A DNA stretch of 64,000 nucleotides from Micromonospora endolithica (GTDB lineage Bacteria; Actinomycetota; Actinomycetes; Mycobacteriales; Micromonosporaceae), in the NCBI RefSeq assembly GCF_003626595.1, contig NZ_RBAK01000008.1, positions 247,801 through 311,800 of the forward strand. Direction: 5' to 3'. Positions 9,604 to 17,791 of the stretch are shown piece by piece; the stretch's first letter is position 1; each line of letters begins with the position of its first letter. The notes beneath the pieces are model-generated. The model worked only from the letters and a program-made list of their open reading frames with translations, made no database searches and had not been told where the DNA came from. The position numbers were made by a program, and so were the translations under genes.

Positions 9604-11406
9604 TCAGCCGGTGAGGCGGGCCAGTTCCTCGTCGACGATGGACGGGTCGAGCTTGCGGAAGACCGGCTTCGGCGCGGCGAGGGGTCGACCGGCCTCCACC
9701 GGCACCGACTCCCAGCGCGCGCCGACGGTGTAGTCGCCGGTGAGCACCGGGTAGGCCGGGCCGCCGTCGAGGTCGTCGACCTGCTGGATCTGCGGCATCG
9801 GAGCGTGCACGCCGGTGCCGCCGAGCAGCTCGTGCACCTTCTGCGCGGAGTGTGGCAGGAACGGGGTCAGCAGCGTGTTGGCGTCGCTGACCACCTGGAG
9901 GGCGACGTGCAGGATGGTGCCCATCCGGGGCTTGTCCGCCTCGTCCTTGAGCTTCCACGGCGCCTGCTCGGACAGGTAGCGGTTGGCCTCGGCGACGACC
10001 TTCATCGCCTCGCCGATGGCCTGCTTCTGCCGGTGCCGGGCGATCAGGTCGCCGACGGTGGCGAACCCGGCGCGGGCGACCGCGAGCAGCGCCTCGTCGG
10101 CCTCGGTGAGACCGGCCGGGTCGATCTCCGGGATCGCGCCGAAGTTCTTCGCCGCCATCGAGATCGACCGGTTGACCAGGTTGCCCCAGCCGGCGACCAG
10201 CTCGTCGTTGTTGCGGCGGAGGAACTCCGCCCAGGTGAAGTCGGTGTCGTTGTTCTCCGGACCGGCGACGGCGATGAAGTAGCGCAGCGCGTCGGCGTCG
10301 TACCGCTCCAGGAAGTCGCGGACGTAGATGACGACCCGGCGGGACGAGGAGAACTTGCGGCCCTCCATGGTCAGGAACTCGCTGGAGACCACCTCGGTGG
10401 GCAGGTTGAGCCGGCCGAGCCGGCCCGGCTCGCCGTCCTTGGCGCCCTCGCCGGAGTAGCCGGCGAGCAGCGCCGGCCAGATCACCGAGTGGAAGACGAT
10501 GTTGTCCTTGCCCATGAAGTAGTAGGCCCGGGAGTCCTTCCCCTCGCCGTCGGTGGACCACCACTTCCGCCACGCCTCGGGGTCTCCGCTGCGGCGGGCC
10601 CACTCGACGGAGGCGGACAGGTAGCCGATCACCGCGTCGAACCACACGTAGATGCGCTTGTCGCCGCGCTCCCGCCAGCCGTCCAGCGGGATCGGCACGC
10701 CCCACTCCAGGTCGCGGGTGATCGCCCGGGGCTGGAGGTCGTCGAGCAGGTTCCTGGAGAACCGCAGCACGTTGGGTCGCCAGCCCTCCCGGCCGTCCAG
10801 CCAGCGCCGCAGCACGTCGGCCAGCGCCGGCAGGTCGAGGAAGAAGTGCTCGGTCTCGACGAACTTCGGTGTCTCCCCGTTGATCTTCGACTTTGGGTTG
10901 ATCAGGTCGACCGGGTCGAGCTGGTTGCCGCAGTTGTCGCACTGGTCGCCGCGCGCGCTGTCGTAGCCGCAGATCGGGCAGGTGCCCTCGATATAGCGGT
11001 CGGGCAGCGTCCGGCCGGTGGACGGGGAGATCGCGCCCATCGTCGTCTTCGGCACGATGTAGCCGTTGCGGTACATCCCCTCGAACAGCTCCTGCACCAC
11101 CGCGTAGTGGTTTCCGGTGGTGGTGCGGGTGAACAGGTCGTAGGACAGGCCGAGCCCGTGCAGGTCCTCCACGATCACCCGGTTGTAGCGGTCGGCCAGC
11201 TCGCGCGGGCTGACCCCCTCGGCGTCGGCCTGCACCTGGATCGGCGTGCCGTGCTCGTCGGTGCCGGAGACCATGAGCACGTCGTGACCGGCCATCCGCA
11301 TGTACCGGGCGAAGACGTCGGAGGGAACGCCGAAGCCGGAGACGTGGCCGATGTGGCGCGGGCCGTTGGCGTAGGGCCAGGCTACCGCCGCGAGAACGTG
11401 ACTCAT
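9604..11406 (-). CDS. metG: Methionine-tRNA ligase
   Basis: A 600-residue class I aminoacyl-tRNA synthetase that charges initiator and elongator tRNA-Met. PYANGPRHIGHVSG holds the HIGH motif. A four-cysteine zinc knuckle, CPIC...CDNC, lies near residue 145. KFSSSR is the KMSKS loop. The C-terminal helical anticodon-binding domain is present without the extra tRNA-binding module of some homologues. ATG 11406 is where family homology begins. A TAGGCT box 8 nt upstream predicts a leaderless message. Confidence 0.94.
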   Translation of the reverse strand: MSHVLAAVAWPYANGPRHIGHVSGFGVPSDVFARYMRMAGHDVLMVSGTDEHGTPIQVQADAEGVSPRELADRYNRVIVEDLHGLGLSYDLFTRTTTGNHYAVVQELFEGMYRNGYIVPKTTMGAISPSTGRTLPDRYIEGTCPICGYDSARGDQCDNCGNQLDPVDLINPKSKINGETPKFVETEHFFLDLPALADVLRRWLDGREGWRPNVLRFSRNLLDDLQPRAITRDLEWGVPIPLDGWRERGDKRIYVWFDAVIGYLSASVEWARRSGDPEAWRKWWSTDGEGKDSRAYYFMGKDNIVFHSVIWPALLAGYSGEGAKDGEPGRLGRLNLPTEVVSSEFLTMEGRKFSSSRRVVIYVRDFLERYDADALRYFIAVAGPENNDTDFTWAEFLRRNNDELVAGWGNLVNRSISMAAKNFGAIPEIDPAGLTEADEALLAVARAGFATVGDLIARHRQKQAIGEAMKVVAEANRYLSEQAPWKLKDEADKPRMGTILHVALQVVSDANTLLTPFLPHSAQKVHELLGGTGVHAPMPQIQQVDDLDGGPAYPVLTGDYTVGARWESVPVEAGRPLAAPKPVFRKLDPSIVDEELARLTG

Positions 11407-11414
11407 GACCAGCA

Positions 11415-11420
11415 AGCCTA
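11415..11420 (-). promoter_or_regulatory. -10 box TAGGCT, leaderless metG promoter
   Basis: TAGGCT on the minus strand lies 8 nt before the metG ATG (11406). Confidence 0.5.
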
Positions 11421-11563
11421 GTGACCCGCCGGGGACGGCCGCGAACCAATAGGCCGGCCGGGCCGCCGGGTCGGGTCCACCCGGGTCGCCGTTGGTCCGG
11501 TTTGTCGCCGACACGCGGTCCGCCTGCCCGCCGACGGTCGCGCAGCGGTGTGCAATGGTCACC

Positions 11564-12466
11564 GTGAGTGGCAGACGAACGGCACGGGACCATGACGAGC
11601 GTCCCTCCGGGCCGCCGGCGGGCGGACGTCGGGACCCCGTCGGACCGCCGGTCCGGGGTGGCGGCACGGCGCCACTACCCCGGCCGGTCCCGGCGGCACC
11701 GCCGGAATCGCCGGTCGACCCGCAACCCGGCGTCGAGGTCGAGCCGACCACCGGGGCACCGGCCGACGCGCTGCCGCGCCGCGTCCCGCTGCGCCGGCAC
11801 CGCCGTGGGCGAGCCGCCGGCGGGGGTACGCACGCCGACGCCGACGACGCGCCCTGGGCCCCGATCGAGCAGGTCCACTGGGACGGTACGCCGGTCCGCG
11901 AGGAGCCCCCGGTCGACCACCTGCTGGTCCGGGTCCTGCGGTGGCGACCGGCCCGACCGACCCGCCGGCCGCATCCCCCGGACCCGCTGCCGGGGCTGGC
12001 CGCACTGGTGGGGCTGAGCCTGGCGGCGGCCTTCTTCGCGTGGGTCAGCGCGGCGCCGTTCTGGCTGGCGGTCGGGCACGGCACATCCGGGCGGGTGGCC
12101 GTCTACCAGTGCACCGGCAGCGGGCTCGACCAACGCTGCCGGGGCAACTTCGCCGCCGACACGCAGGGGTGGACCGCGCACGGTGTGACGATCAGCGGCC
12201 TGTCCGGGGACCGGGCTGAGCCGGGCGCCCTGGTCCCGGCCCGGATGACCGGGCCGGAGGGCGGCACCGCGTACGTGGACACCGGCGCGGCCGGTCACCT
12301 GCGCTGGCTGCTCGGCCTGGTGGCGGTGCTCGGCTGCGGGGTGGGCATCGTCCGGTGGACCGGTGCCGCCCGGCTCGCCGACCCGCGGGCCCGCCGCTGG
12401 GCGGTCGCCGCCGGGTTGGCCGGGCCGCTGCTGATCACCGCAGGCTTCCTCACCGCCGCCTGGTGA
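11564..12466 (+). CDS. Hypothetical membrane protein, Pro/Arg-rich N terminus
   Basis: About 300 residues and no recognised family. A long Pro/Arg/Gly-rich cytoplasmic segment (about 1-140) precedes a transmembrane helix (LAALVGLSLAAAFFAWVSAA), an extracytoplasmic loop of about 80 residues with two cysteines (CTGSG, RCRGN) that could form a disulfide, and two further helices at the C terminus. GTG 11564 or in-frame ATG 11555 could start it; neither has a strong ribosome site. The stop is followed at once by repeat copy B. Confidence 0.7.
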   Translation: MSGRRTARDHDERPSGPPAGGRRDPVGPPVRGGGTAPLPRPVPAAPPESPVDPQPGVEVEPTTGAPADALPRRVPLRRHRRGRAAGGGTHADADDAPWAPIEQVHWDGTPVREEPPVDHLLVRVLRWRPARPTRRPHPPDPLPGLAALVGLSLAAAFFAWVSAAPFWLAVGHGTSGRVAVYQCTGSGLDQRCRGNFAADTQGWTAHGVTISGLSGDRAEPGALVPARMTGPEGGTAYVDTGAAGHLRWLLGLVAVLGCGVGIVRWTGAARLADPRARRWAVAAGLAGPLLITAGFLTAAW

Positions 12467-12523
12467 GTAAGGAAGGGCCCCCTATTAACGCCTCGCGCAT
12501 AGGAAGGGCCCCTTATTAACGCC
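12467..12523 (+). repeat. GGGCCC/TTAAC 3'-end repeat, copy B
   Basis: Begins on the base after the TGA of the upstream plus-strand gene, as GTAAGGAAGGGCCCCC then TATTAACGCC, with a second direct unit AGGAAGGGCCCCTTATTAAC at 12501. Its first 31 nt are identical, in inverted orientation, to copy B'. Confidence 0.8.
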
Positions 12524-12689
12524 GGACATCTGGTTCTGCGGATCTGCGCAAACGAATGGCCCGCTCAGGGGCGCGGTGTGTGACTCGTGGGGGCACCCGA
12601 CGCAGGACAGACGGAGCTTCACACGGAGCACCGGTGTTGTGGATCTTGTGGTCCGACGCCGCCACCGCCCCGTGAACCGCCCGTCCGGT

Positions 12690-12743
12690 GTTAACAAGGG
12701 GCCCTTCCTCTACGCGAGGCGTTAATAGGGGGCCCTTCCTTAC
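12690..12743 (-). repeat. GGGCCC/TTAAC 3'-end repeat, copy B'
   Basis: Begins 3 nt after the rsmI TGA on the minus strand. Two units are present (12721-12743 and 12690-12709). With copy B it brackets 166 bp of otherwise empty DNA as an inverted pair. Confidence 0.8.
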
Positions 12744-12746
12744 ACC

Positions 12747-13595
12747 TCAGCGGTGGACGACGGTGTAGACGTCGCGGCGGCGCAGCCCGTACCCGGTGGC
12801 GACATCGGTGATCGCGTCCCGCCGGGACATCCCGGCCGCCTCCCGGTCGGCGACCGCCGCGCGCAGCGTGTCGTCGTCCGGCCGCTCGGCCGGCGTCTCC
12901 GGGGCGCCCGCCACCACCAGGGTGATCTCCCCGCGCGGCTCCTGCTCGGCGGCCCAGTCGGCCAGTTCGCCGAGCGGCCGGCGGACCACCTCCTCGTAGG
13001 TCTTGGTCAGTTCCCGGCAGAGCGCGGCGGGCCGGTCCGAGCCGAACACGGCGGCCAGGTCGGCGAGCGCGCCGGTGATGCGGTGCGGCGCCTCGAAGAG
13101 CACCAGCGTGCGCTCCTCGGCGGCGAGAGCGCGCAACCGGGAACGGCGACCGCTCGGGCTGCGGGGCAGGAAGCCCTCGAAGCAGAACCGGTCGCTGGGC
13201 AGCCCGGACAGCGCCAGCGCGGTGGTCACCGCGCTCGGGCCGGGCGCGGCGGTGACCGGCACCCCGGCGTCCAGCGCACCCCGGACCAGCCGGTAGCCGG
13301 GGTCGGACACGCTCGGCATGCCGCCGTCGGTGACCAGGGCGACCACGTAGCCGGCGAGGAGCGCCTCGACCAGTTCCGGCGTACGCCGCTCCTCGTTGCC
13401 CTCGAAGTAGGAGACGATCCGGCCCTCGACGGTCACGTCCAGGTCCCGGGCCAGCCGGGTGAGCCGCCGGGTGTCCTCGGCGGCGACCACGTCGGCGCTG
13501 GCGAGCACCGTACGCAGCCGCGCCGAGGCGTCGGCGGGGTTACCGAGCGGCGCGCCCAGCAGGATCAGGCGCCCGGTGTCGGACATTTCACCCAC
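12747..13595 (-). CDS. rsmI: 16S rRNA (cytidine1402-2'-O)-methyltransferase RsmI
   Basis: A 282-residue SPOUT-unrelated tetrapyrrole-methylase-fold enzyme that 2'-O-methylates C1402 in the ribosomal P site. RLILLGAPLGNPADAS is the N-terminal glycine-rich loop, and DGGMPSVSDPGYRLV and PGPSAVTTALALSGLPSDRF are classic RsmI motifs. GTG 13595 has AAGGAG at a good distance; ATG 13586 is the alternative. It is divergent from pmt, matching the Rv1002c/Rv1003 pair. Repeat copy B' lies at its 3' end. Confidence 0.93.
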   Translation of the reverse strand: MGEMSDTGRLILLGAPLGNPADASARLRTVLASADVVAAEDTRRLTRLARDLDVTVEGRIVSYFEGNEERRTPELVEALLAGYVVALVTDGGMPSVSDPGYRLVRGALDAGVPVTAAPGPSAVTTALALSGLPSDRFCFEGFLPRSPSGRRSRLRALAAEERTLVLFEAPHRITGALADLAAVFGSDRPAALCRELTKTYEEVVRRPLGELADWAAEQEPRGEITLVVAGAPETPAERPDDDTLRAAVADREAAGMSRRDAITDVATGYGLRRRDVYTVVHR

Positions 13596-13666
13596 GAGTT
13601 GGTGCTCCTTCATCGACGTTGGTCCGCATTCGGGGACGACGGGCGCCACCGACCACCTTCGCAGCC

Positions 13667-13672
13667 TACGAT
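13667..13672 (+). promoter_or_regulatory. -10 box TACGAT, leaderless pmt promoter
   Basis: TACGAT lies 6 nt before GTG 13679, and no Shine-Dalgarno sequence is visible. Confidence 0.5.
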
Positions 13673-13678
13673 CGCCAG

Positions 13679-15415
13679 GTGACCCAGGCGTCGACAGCGC
13701 ACACCGACGGCCGGACCGGACCTGAACCACAGTCCGAGCCCGGCGACCACGATCCGCGGCAGCCCACCGTGACGGTCTCCGGTGACCCCGTGGACGAGTC
13801 CGCGTCATCCGACGGCGGGCTGCCCGGCGTCGTCCGGCGGCGCCTGGCCACCGTCGACGCCCGGCTCGACAAACGCTCCTGGCTCGCCACCGGGGTGATC
13901 GTCGCGATCGCGGCGATCCTCCGGTTCGTCGGTCTGAGCCATCCGCCCGGCAAGATCTTCGACGAGGTCTACTACGCCCGCGACGCGTGGGGGCTGGTCA
14001 CCAAGGGCGTCGAGTGGAACTACAAGGACGGCGGCCCGTCCTACGTGGTGCACCCGCCGCTGGGCAAGTGGCTGATCGGGCTCGGCGAGTGGGCCTTCGG
14101 CTACTCCGACGCCGAGCACGGCATCTCGGTCCCCGGGCACCTGATCACCACCGCGCCGGCGTTCGGCTGGCGGTTCTCCGCGGCGCTGGTCGGCACGCTG
14201 TCGGTGCTGCTGCTGGTCCGCATCGGCCGGCGGCTGTTCCGCTCGACCGTCCTCGGCTGCGCCGCCGGGCTGCTGCTCGCGCTGGACGGCTTCCATCTGG
14301 TGCTGTCCCGCACCGCGCTGCTCGACATCTTCCTGCTCTTCTTCGTCCTCGCCGCGTTCGGCGCGTTGGTGCTGGACCGGGACGCCCGGCGTCGGCGCTG
14401 GGCACGGGCCCTGGACGCCGGGCTCGATCCGACCCGGCCCGGCCGTGCCGGCCGTCCGCCCGGTGGCTGGCGGAACTGGCCGTGGTGGCGGTTCGCCGCC
14501 GGGGTGCTGCTGGGCTGCGCCTGCGCGGTGAAGTGGAGCGCGCTCTACTTCGTGCCGGCGTTCGCGCTGCTGGTGCTGTTCTGGGAGGTCGGGGTGCGCC
14601 GCTCCGCGGGGGTGCGCCGGCCGTGGCGGGACACCGCGCTGGACGAGGTGCCCTGGATGGCGGTCGCCGGGGTGTTGGTGGTCGTCACCTACGTGGCGAC
14701 CTGGTCCGGCTGGTTGATCGGCGACGAGGGCTACTACCGGGTGGTCGACGCGTCCCGCTGGCCGAACGCCCCGCTCAGCGACACCCCGGTGATCGGGCCG
14801 CTGGTCAACCTCTTCGAGTACCACAAGGCCGCGTACGGGTTCCACTCGACGCTGGACGAGCCGCACAAATACCAGTCGTGGCCGTGGCAGTGGCTGCTGC
14901 TGGGCCGCCCGGTCGCCTTCCACTGGACCGGCGAGGGCAGCTGCGGTGCGCCGTCCTGCGCCGAGGAGATCCTGCTGCTGGGCACGCCGCTGCTCTGGTG
15001 GTCGTTCCTGCCCGCGCTGGCCGCGCTCGCCTGGCTGGGCCTGGCCCGTCGGGACTGGCGCGCCGGGGCGATCCTGCTCGTCGTCGCGGCCGGGCTGGGG
15101 CCCTGGTTCTGGTTCGCGATCGACGGCGGCCGGACGATGTTCTCCTTCTACGCCGCGCCGGCCGTGCCGTTCCTGGTCCTCGCGGTGACCTACGTGCTGG
15201 GCGCGATCGCCACCCCGGGCGGCCCCCCCGACGACAGGGTCACCGTGCCGCCCGAGGCGACCGCGGACCGGCGGCTGGTCGGTGGCGTGGTCGTCGGGGC
15301 GTACGTGCTGCTGGTCGCGCTCTGCTTCGCGTACTTCTATCCGATCTTCGTCGCCGAGCTGTTGCCGTACGCCGAGTGGTCGGCGCGGATGTGGCTCGAC
15401 GGCCGCTGGATCTGA
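13679..15415 (+). CDS. pmt: Dolichyl-phosphate-mannose-protein mannosyltransferase (PMT, GT39)
   Basis: A 578-residue polytopic membrane glycosyltransferase that moves mannose from polyprenyl-phosphate-mannose to Ser/Thr of exported proteins. After a Ser/Pro/Asp-rich cytoplasmic tail (1-60) the first helix leads into KIFDEVYYARDAW, where the D-E pair is the catalytic motif of the first external loop. HPPLGKWLIGLGEW and later W-rich loops are also typical, and about ten helices follow. A 24-residue Arg/Gly-rich insertion near residue 250 lengthens it relative to Rv1002c. It is divergent from rsmI, a conserved pairing. Confidence 0.92.
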   Translation: MTQASTAHTDGRTGPEPQSEPGDHDPRQPTVTVSGDPVDESASSDGGLPGVVRRRLATVDARLDKRSWLATGVIVAIAAILRFVGLSHPPGKIFDEVYYARDAWGLVTKGVEWNYKDGGPSYVVHPPLGKWLIGLGEWAFGYSDAEHGISVPGHLITTAPAFGWRFSAALVGTLSVLLLVRIGRRLFRSTVLGCAAGLLLALDGFHLVLSRTALLDIFLLFFVLAAFGALVLDRDARRRRWARALDAGLDPTRPGRAGRPPGGWRNWPWWRFAAGVLLGCACAVKWSALYFVPAFALLVLFWEVGVRRSAGVRRPWRDTALDEVPWMAVAGVLVVVTYVATWSGWLIGDEGYYRVVDASRWPNAPLSDTPVIGPLVNLFEYHKAAYGFHSTLDEPHKYQSWPWQWLLLGRPVAFHWTGEGSCGAPSCAEEILLLGTPLLWWSFLPALAALAWLGLARRDWRAGAILLVVAAGLGPWFWFAIDGGRTMFSFYAAPAVPFLVLAVTYVLGAIATPGGPPDDRVTVPPEATADRRLVGGVVVGAYVLLVALCFAYFYPIFVAELLPYAEWSARMWLDGRWI

Positions 15416-15430
15416 CCGACGGCGACCCCG

Positions 15431-15473
15431 GTCGGAGGCGGCCCCGCGCGCACGGCGCGGGGCCGCCTCCGAC
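15431..15473 (+). terminator. Strong hairpin terminator after pmt
   Basis: A perfect 19-bp GC stem (15431-15449 with 15455-15473) with a 5-nt loop starts 15 bp after the pmt stop. Confidence 0.75.
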
Positions 15474-15489
15474 GGTCGCCGGGTACGGA

Positions 15490-15523
15490 GAAGGGCCCAC
15501 ACGCTGGAGCGTGCGGGCCCTTC
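15490..15523. terminator. Second hairpin, GAAGGGCCC arms
   Basis: GAAGGGCCC (15490-15498) pairs with GGGCCCTTC (15515-15523), extended by CACGCT/AGCGTG across one mismatch. The arms share the GGGCCC core of the 3'-end repeats but lack the TTAAC part. Confidence 0.6.
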
Positions 15524-15869
15524 GACGTTAGGGCGCGCCCCGATCGCCTGCCACGGGGGAAGCGGGCGATTGAGGCGCGCACGAGAAGCTTAACCACAGG
15601 GCACCACCGGCACAACGGGTCGACTTGGGTCAGATTTCCGACGGATGCCACGCGGGCCGGATGGTTTACATCCCGCACCTGACGGACGGTTATCAAAGGG
15701 AAACGGGGTGCGTCGAACGGACCCTTCGCCATCCGGTTTACGCGTCCCGGGCGGATTCTCCAAACGTATCGACCAATTTCGCTCCCTGGTCACCTACCGT
15801 CGGACCAGCCGGAACCCGACCCGACTGGACTGTCGGCCAGCCCGCCCGACGACACCACTGGAGCCCGCG
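15524..15869. other. Gene-free interval upstream of the secreted nuclease
   Basis: It holds a two-part inverted repeat at 15533-15580: GCGCGCC/GGCGCGC flanks ATCGCC/GGCGAT around a 16-nt loop. The rest is about 270 bp of lower GC content than its surroundings, with no convincing gene. The nuclease promoter must lie here, but I cannot fix it. Short frames here lack ribosome sites or codon bias. Confidence 0.5.
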
Positions 15870-16523
15870 ATGACCCGTTCCCTCCGCTGGATCGGTGGCC
15901 TGCTGGCCGCCGTCACCCTGTCGACCCTCGGCCTCACCACCCCCGCCCGGGCCGCCACCGTCTCGGTGCCGCTACGCACCCTCATCGCCAACCTGCCGGT
16001 CGCCTCCGAGGTCCGCACCGGCTACTCCCGGGACCTGTTCCCGCACTGGATCGACGCCGACGGCGACGGGTGCAACACCCGCTACGAGGTCCTGATCGCC
16101 GAGGCCACCACGGTTCCGTCGGTCGGCTCCGGCTGCTACCTGTCCGGCGGGCGCTGGTACTCCTACTACGACGCGGCCTACTGGACCAACCCGGCCGACC
16201 TCGACATCGACCACATGGTCGCGCTCGCCGAGGCGTGGGACTCGGGCGCCCGGAACTGGTCCACCTCCCGCCGGCAGGCGTTCGCCAACGACCTCGGCGA
16301 CGTACGCTCACTGGTCGCGGTCACCGACAACGTCAACCAGGCCAAGGGCGACCAGGACCCGGCCACCTGGCTGCCGGCCCAGGAGCGGTGCCGCTACGCG
16401 CGCGAGTGGGCGGCCGTGAAGACCCGGTGGCGGCTGAGCGTCGACACCGCCGAGAAGAACGCGCTCACCAGCCTGGGCAACTCCTGCACGAACGTGACCG
16501 TCACGGTGACCCACGCGTTCTGA
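15870..16523 (+). CDS. Secreted HNH endonuclease (DUF1524)
   Basis: A 217-residue exported nuclease. The signal peptide has basic MTRSLR, a hydrophobic core to about residue 24 and a likely cut after PARA. The catalytic region contains DIDHMVALAEAWDSGA, the DUF1524/GmrSD-type HNH motif with the conserved D-x-D-H, and later VAVTDNVNQAKGDQDPATW supplies the N and K positions. Four or more cysteines suit an extracellular fold. GGAG lies 6 nt before the ATG. Likely roles are nutrient scavenging from DNA or defence; no immunity gene is adjacent. Confidence 0.88.
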   Translation: MTRSLRWIGGLLAAVTLSTLGLTTPARAATVSVPLRTLIANLPVASEVRTGYSRDLFPHWIDADGDGCNTRYEVLIAEATTVPSVGSGCYLSGGRWYSYYDAAYWTNPADLDIDHMVALAEAWDSGARNWSTSRRQAFANDLGDVRSLVAVTDNVNQAKGDQDPATWLPAQERCRYAREWAAVKTRWRLSVDTAEKNALTSLGNSCTNVTVTVTHAF

Positions 16524-16535
16524 CCCGGACGCGCC

Positions 16536-16570
16536 GGCGCGGGGCGGGTGCGGCGCACCCGCCCCGCGCC
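16536..16570. terminator. Bidirectional hairpin terminator
   Basis: A perfect 16-bp stem (16536-16551 with 16555-16570) and 3-nt loop sit between the convergent nuclease and the 84-aa gene. Confidence 0.75.
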
Positions 16571-16582
16571 ACGTCACGGTCC

Positions 16583-16837
16583 TCAGGGTCGCGAAGCCCG
16601 GGGCAACCAGCCGATGAACCGCTCCTGCAGCGACGTGCCGGCCGGCGGGCGCAGGTCCTGACTGGCGGCGGCGAGGCAGGAACCCAGGTAGACGCTGAGC
16701 ATGGCCCGGTCCACCTGGTACTCCTCCAGCAGCCGGCGGCGTTTCGTCACGCACGGCCACTCGTCGCCGCAGGTGCCACAGGTCCAGCCGGGCGTCAACG
16801 GGACGTGCTCGCCCACCCTGGGTTCGGTACCGGTCAT
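16583..16837 (-). CDS. Small CxxC protein (often labelled flavin reductase)
   Basis: An 84-residue protein with PGWTCGTCGDEWPCVTKRR near residue 20, then a short helical tail (LEEYQVDRAMLSVYLGSCLA). The C-x2-C-x5-C pattern with W and P is shared by a family common in Micromonosporaceae that automatic annotation calls flavin reductase, although it is too short for any flavin fold. A small metal-binding domain is likelier. GGGAG lies 4 nt before ATG 16837. Function unknown. Confidence 0.75.
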   Translation of the reverse strand: MTGTEPRVGEHVPLTPGWTCGTCGDEWPCVTKRRRLLEEYQVDRAMLSVYLGSCLAAASQDLRPPAGTSLQERFIGWLPRASRP

Positions 16838-16977
16838 CGCGCTCCCTCTCCGGGACACCGCACCTGCTCCTCCCGGAGCGCACGGCGTCGACAGTGGAGG
16901 GCCGTCGCTCCCCAGAGACGGCCCGAACAGCTTCACGCAACCCACCGGTGTTACATCCTGCGGTACGTTGACCGATC

Positions 16978-17103
16978 ATGGCCGAATTGACGCTCACCAT
17001 CGTCCAGGTGTCGGGCCGGAACCCGCCGCGCCGGCCGCCCGGCGCGCTCCGCGCCGGGTGGGGACGGCGGGCCGCGTACCTGCGCGGGGTGGGCGGTGCG
17101 TGA
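16978..17103 (+). CDS. Possible leaderless upstream ORF, 41 aa
   Basis: ATG 16978 opens a 41-codon frame beginning MAELTLTIVQVSGRN, then Pro/Arg-rich. TACGTT lies 8 nt upstream, so it could be the leaderless first cistron of the PPTase message. Its last codons overlap the PPTase GTG by 8 nt in another frame, which could couple the two. No homologue is recognised, and it could also be simple untranslated leader. Confidence 0.35.
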   Translation: MAELTLTIVQVSGRNPPRRPPGALRAGWGRRAAYLRGVGGA

Positions 17104-17752
17104 CCTGCTGCCGGCGGCGGTCGCGGTGGCCGTGGCCGGTCCCGCCGACTTCGTCGGCGAGCTGCTCCCCGCCGAACGGGCCTGCCTGGGCGAACGGGCC
17201 GTGCCGAGCCGGCGCCGCGACTTCACCGCCGGACGCGTCTGCGCCCGGCGGGCGATGACCGCGCTGGGCCTGCCGCCGCACCCGGTCCCGTCGTCGGCCG
17301 ACCGCTCACCGGTGTGGCCGCCCGGGGTGGTCGGGGCGATCACCCACACCCGCGGCTACTGCGCCGCGGTCGCGGCCCACGCCGCCGAGGTCCGGGCCGT
17401 CGGCATCGACGCCGAGCGACCCCGCCAGCTCGAAGCGGGCGTACGCCGAATGATCTGCTCGGCCGAGGAGGAGGCGCACTGCGCCGGGCTGCCCGCCGGC
17501 ACGGCCTGGCCGGTGGTGCTGTTCAGCGCGAAGGAGACCGTCTACAAGCTCTGGCACCCGATCGTCGGCACCTGGCTGGACTTCCACGACGCGGCGGTCG
17601 AACTGGACCCGTCGTCGGGCACGTTCACCGCGCGGATCTCGCCGGCCCGGATCGCGGCGGCACCGGTGGCCGACCCGCCCGCGGTGATCGTGGGCCGGTT
17701 CGCGGTCGAGGAGGACCTGGTCCGGACGGCGGCGCTGCTGCACCACCGCTGA
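17096..17752 (+). CDS. 4'-phosphopantetheinyl transferase (Sfp/EntD type)
   Basis: A 218-residue enzyme that loads coenzyme A phosphopantetheine onto carrier proteins. GIDAERPRQL (about 101-110) carries the first Mg-binding acid, and LFSAKETVYKLWHP is the W/F-S-x-K-E-x-x-Y-K signature of EntD-like PPTases of the SCO6673/Sfp class. Length is normal. No NRPS, PKS or fatty-acid synthase gene is in the window, so this stand-alone enzyme must serve carrier proteins encoded elsewhere. GTG 17096 overlaps the short frame upstream. Confidence 0.92.
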   Translation: MRDLLPAAVAVAVAGPADFVGELLPAERACLGERAVPSRRRDFTAGRVCARRAMTALGLPPHPVPSSADRSPVWPPGVVGAITHTRGYCAAVAAHAAEVRAVGIDAERPRQLEAGVRRMICSAEEEAHCAGLPAGTAWPVVLFSAKETVYKLWHPIVGTWLDFHDAAVELDPSSGTFTARISPARIAAAPVADPPAVIVGRFAVEEDLVRTAALLHHR

Positions 17753-17791
17753 GGGCTGGCGTCGGTCAACCGTGCGGTGCGCCGACCCGGC

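Noticed and set aside
12485..12697. 70-codon minus-strand frame with VNKGPFL
   Set aside because: Its ends are translations of the 3'-end repeats B and B'. The same VNKGPFL-like peptide appears wherever the repeat is read, so it is a repeat artefact.
13805..15502. 565-codon antisense frame over pmt
   Set aside because: A typical high-GC shadow, rich in Arg, Glu and Gln, opposite a clearly conserved gene.
15337..15732. 131-codon frame upstream of the nuclease
   Set aside because: Runs through the two terminators and the hairpin; no coding bias.
15870..16523. HNH nuclease as part of a defence island
   Set aside because: It has a signal peptide and no restriction, toxin-immunity or methylase partner nearby.
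16583..16837. WhiB-like iron-sulfur regulator
   Set aside because: Only three cysteines in a C-x2-C-x5-C pattern, no fourth cysteine or GVWGG turn.
17096..17752. PPTase as sign of a biosynthetic gene cluster
   Set aside because: No PKS, NRPS or carrier protein gene occurs in 64 kb.
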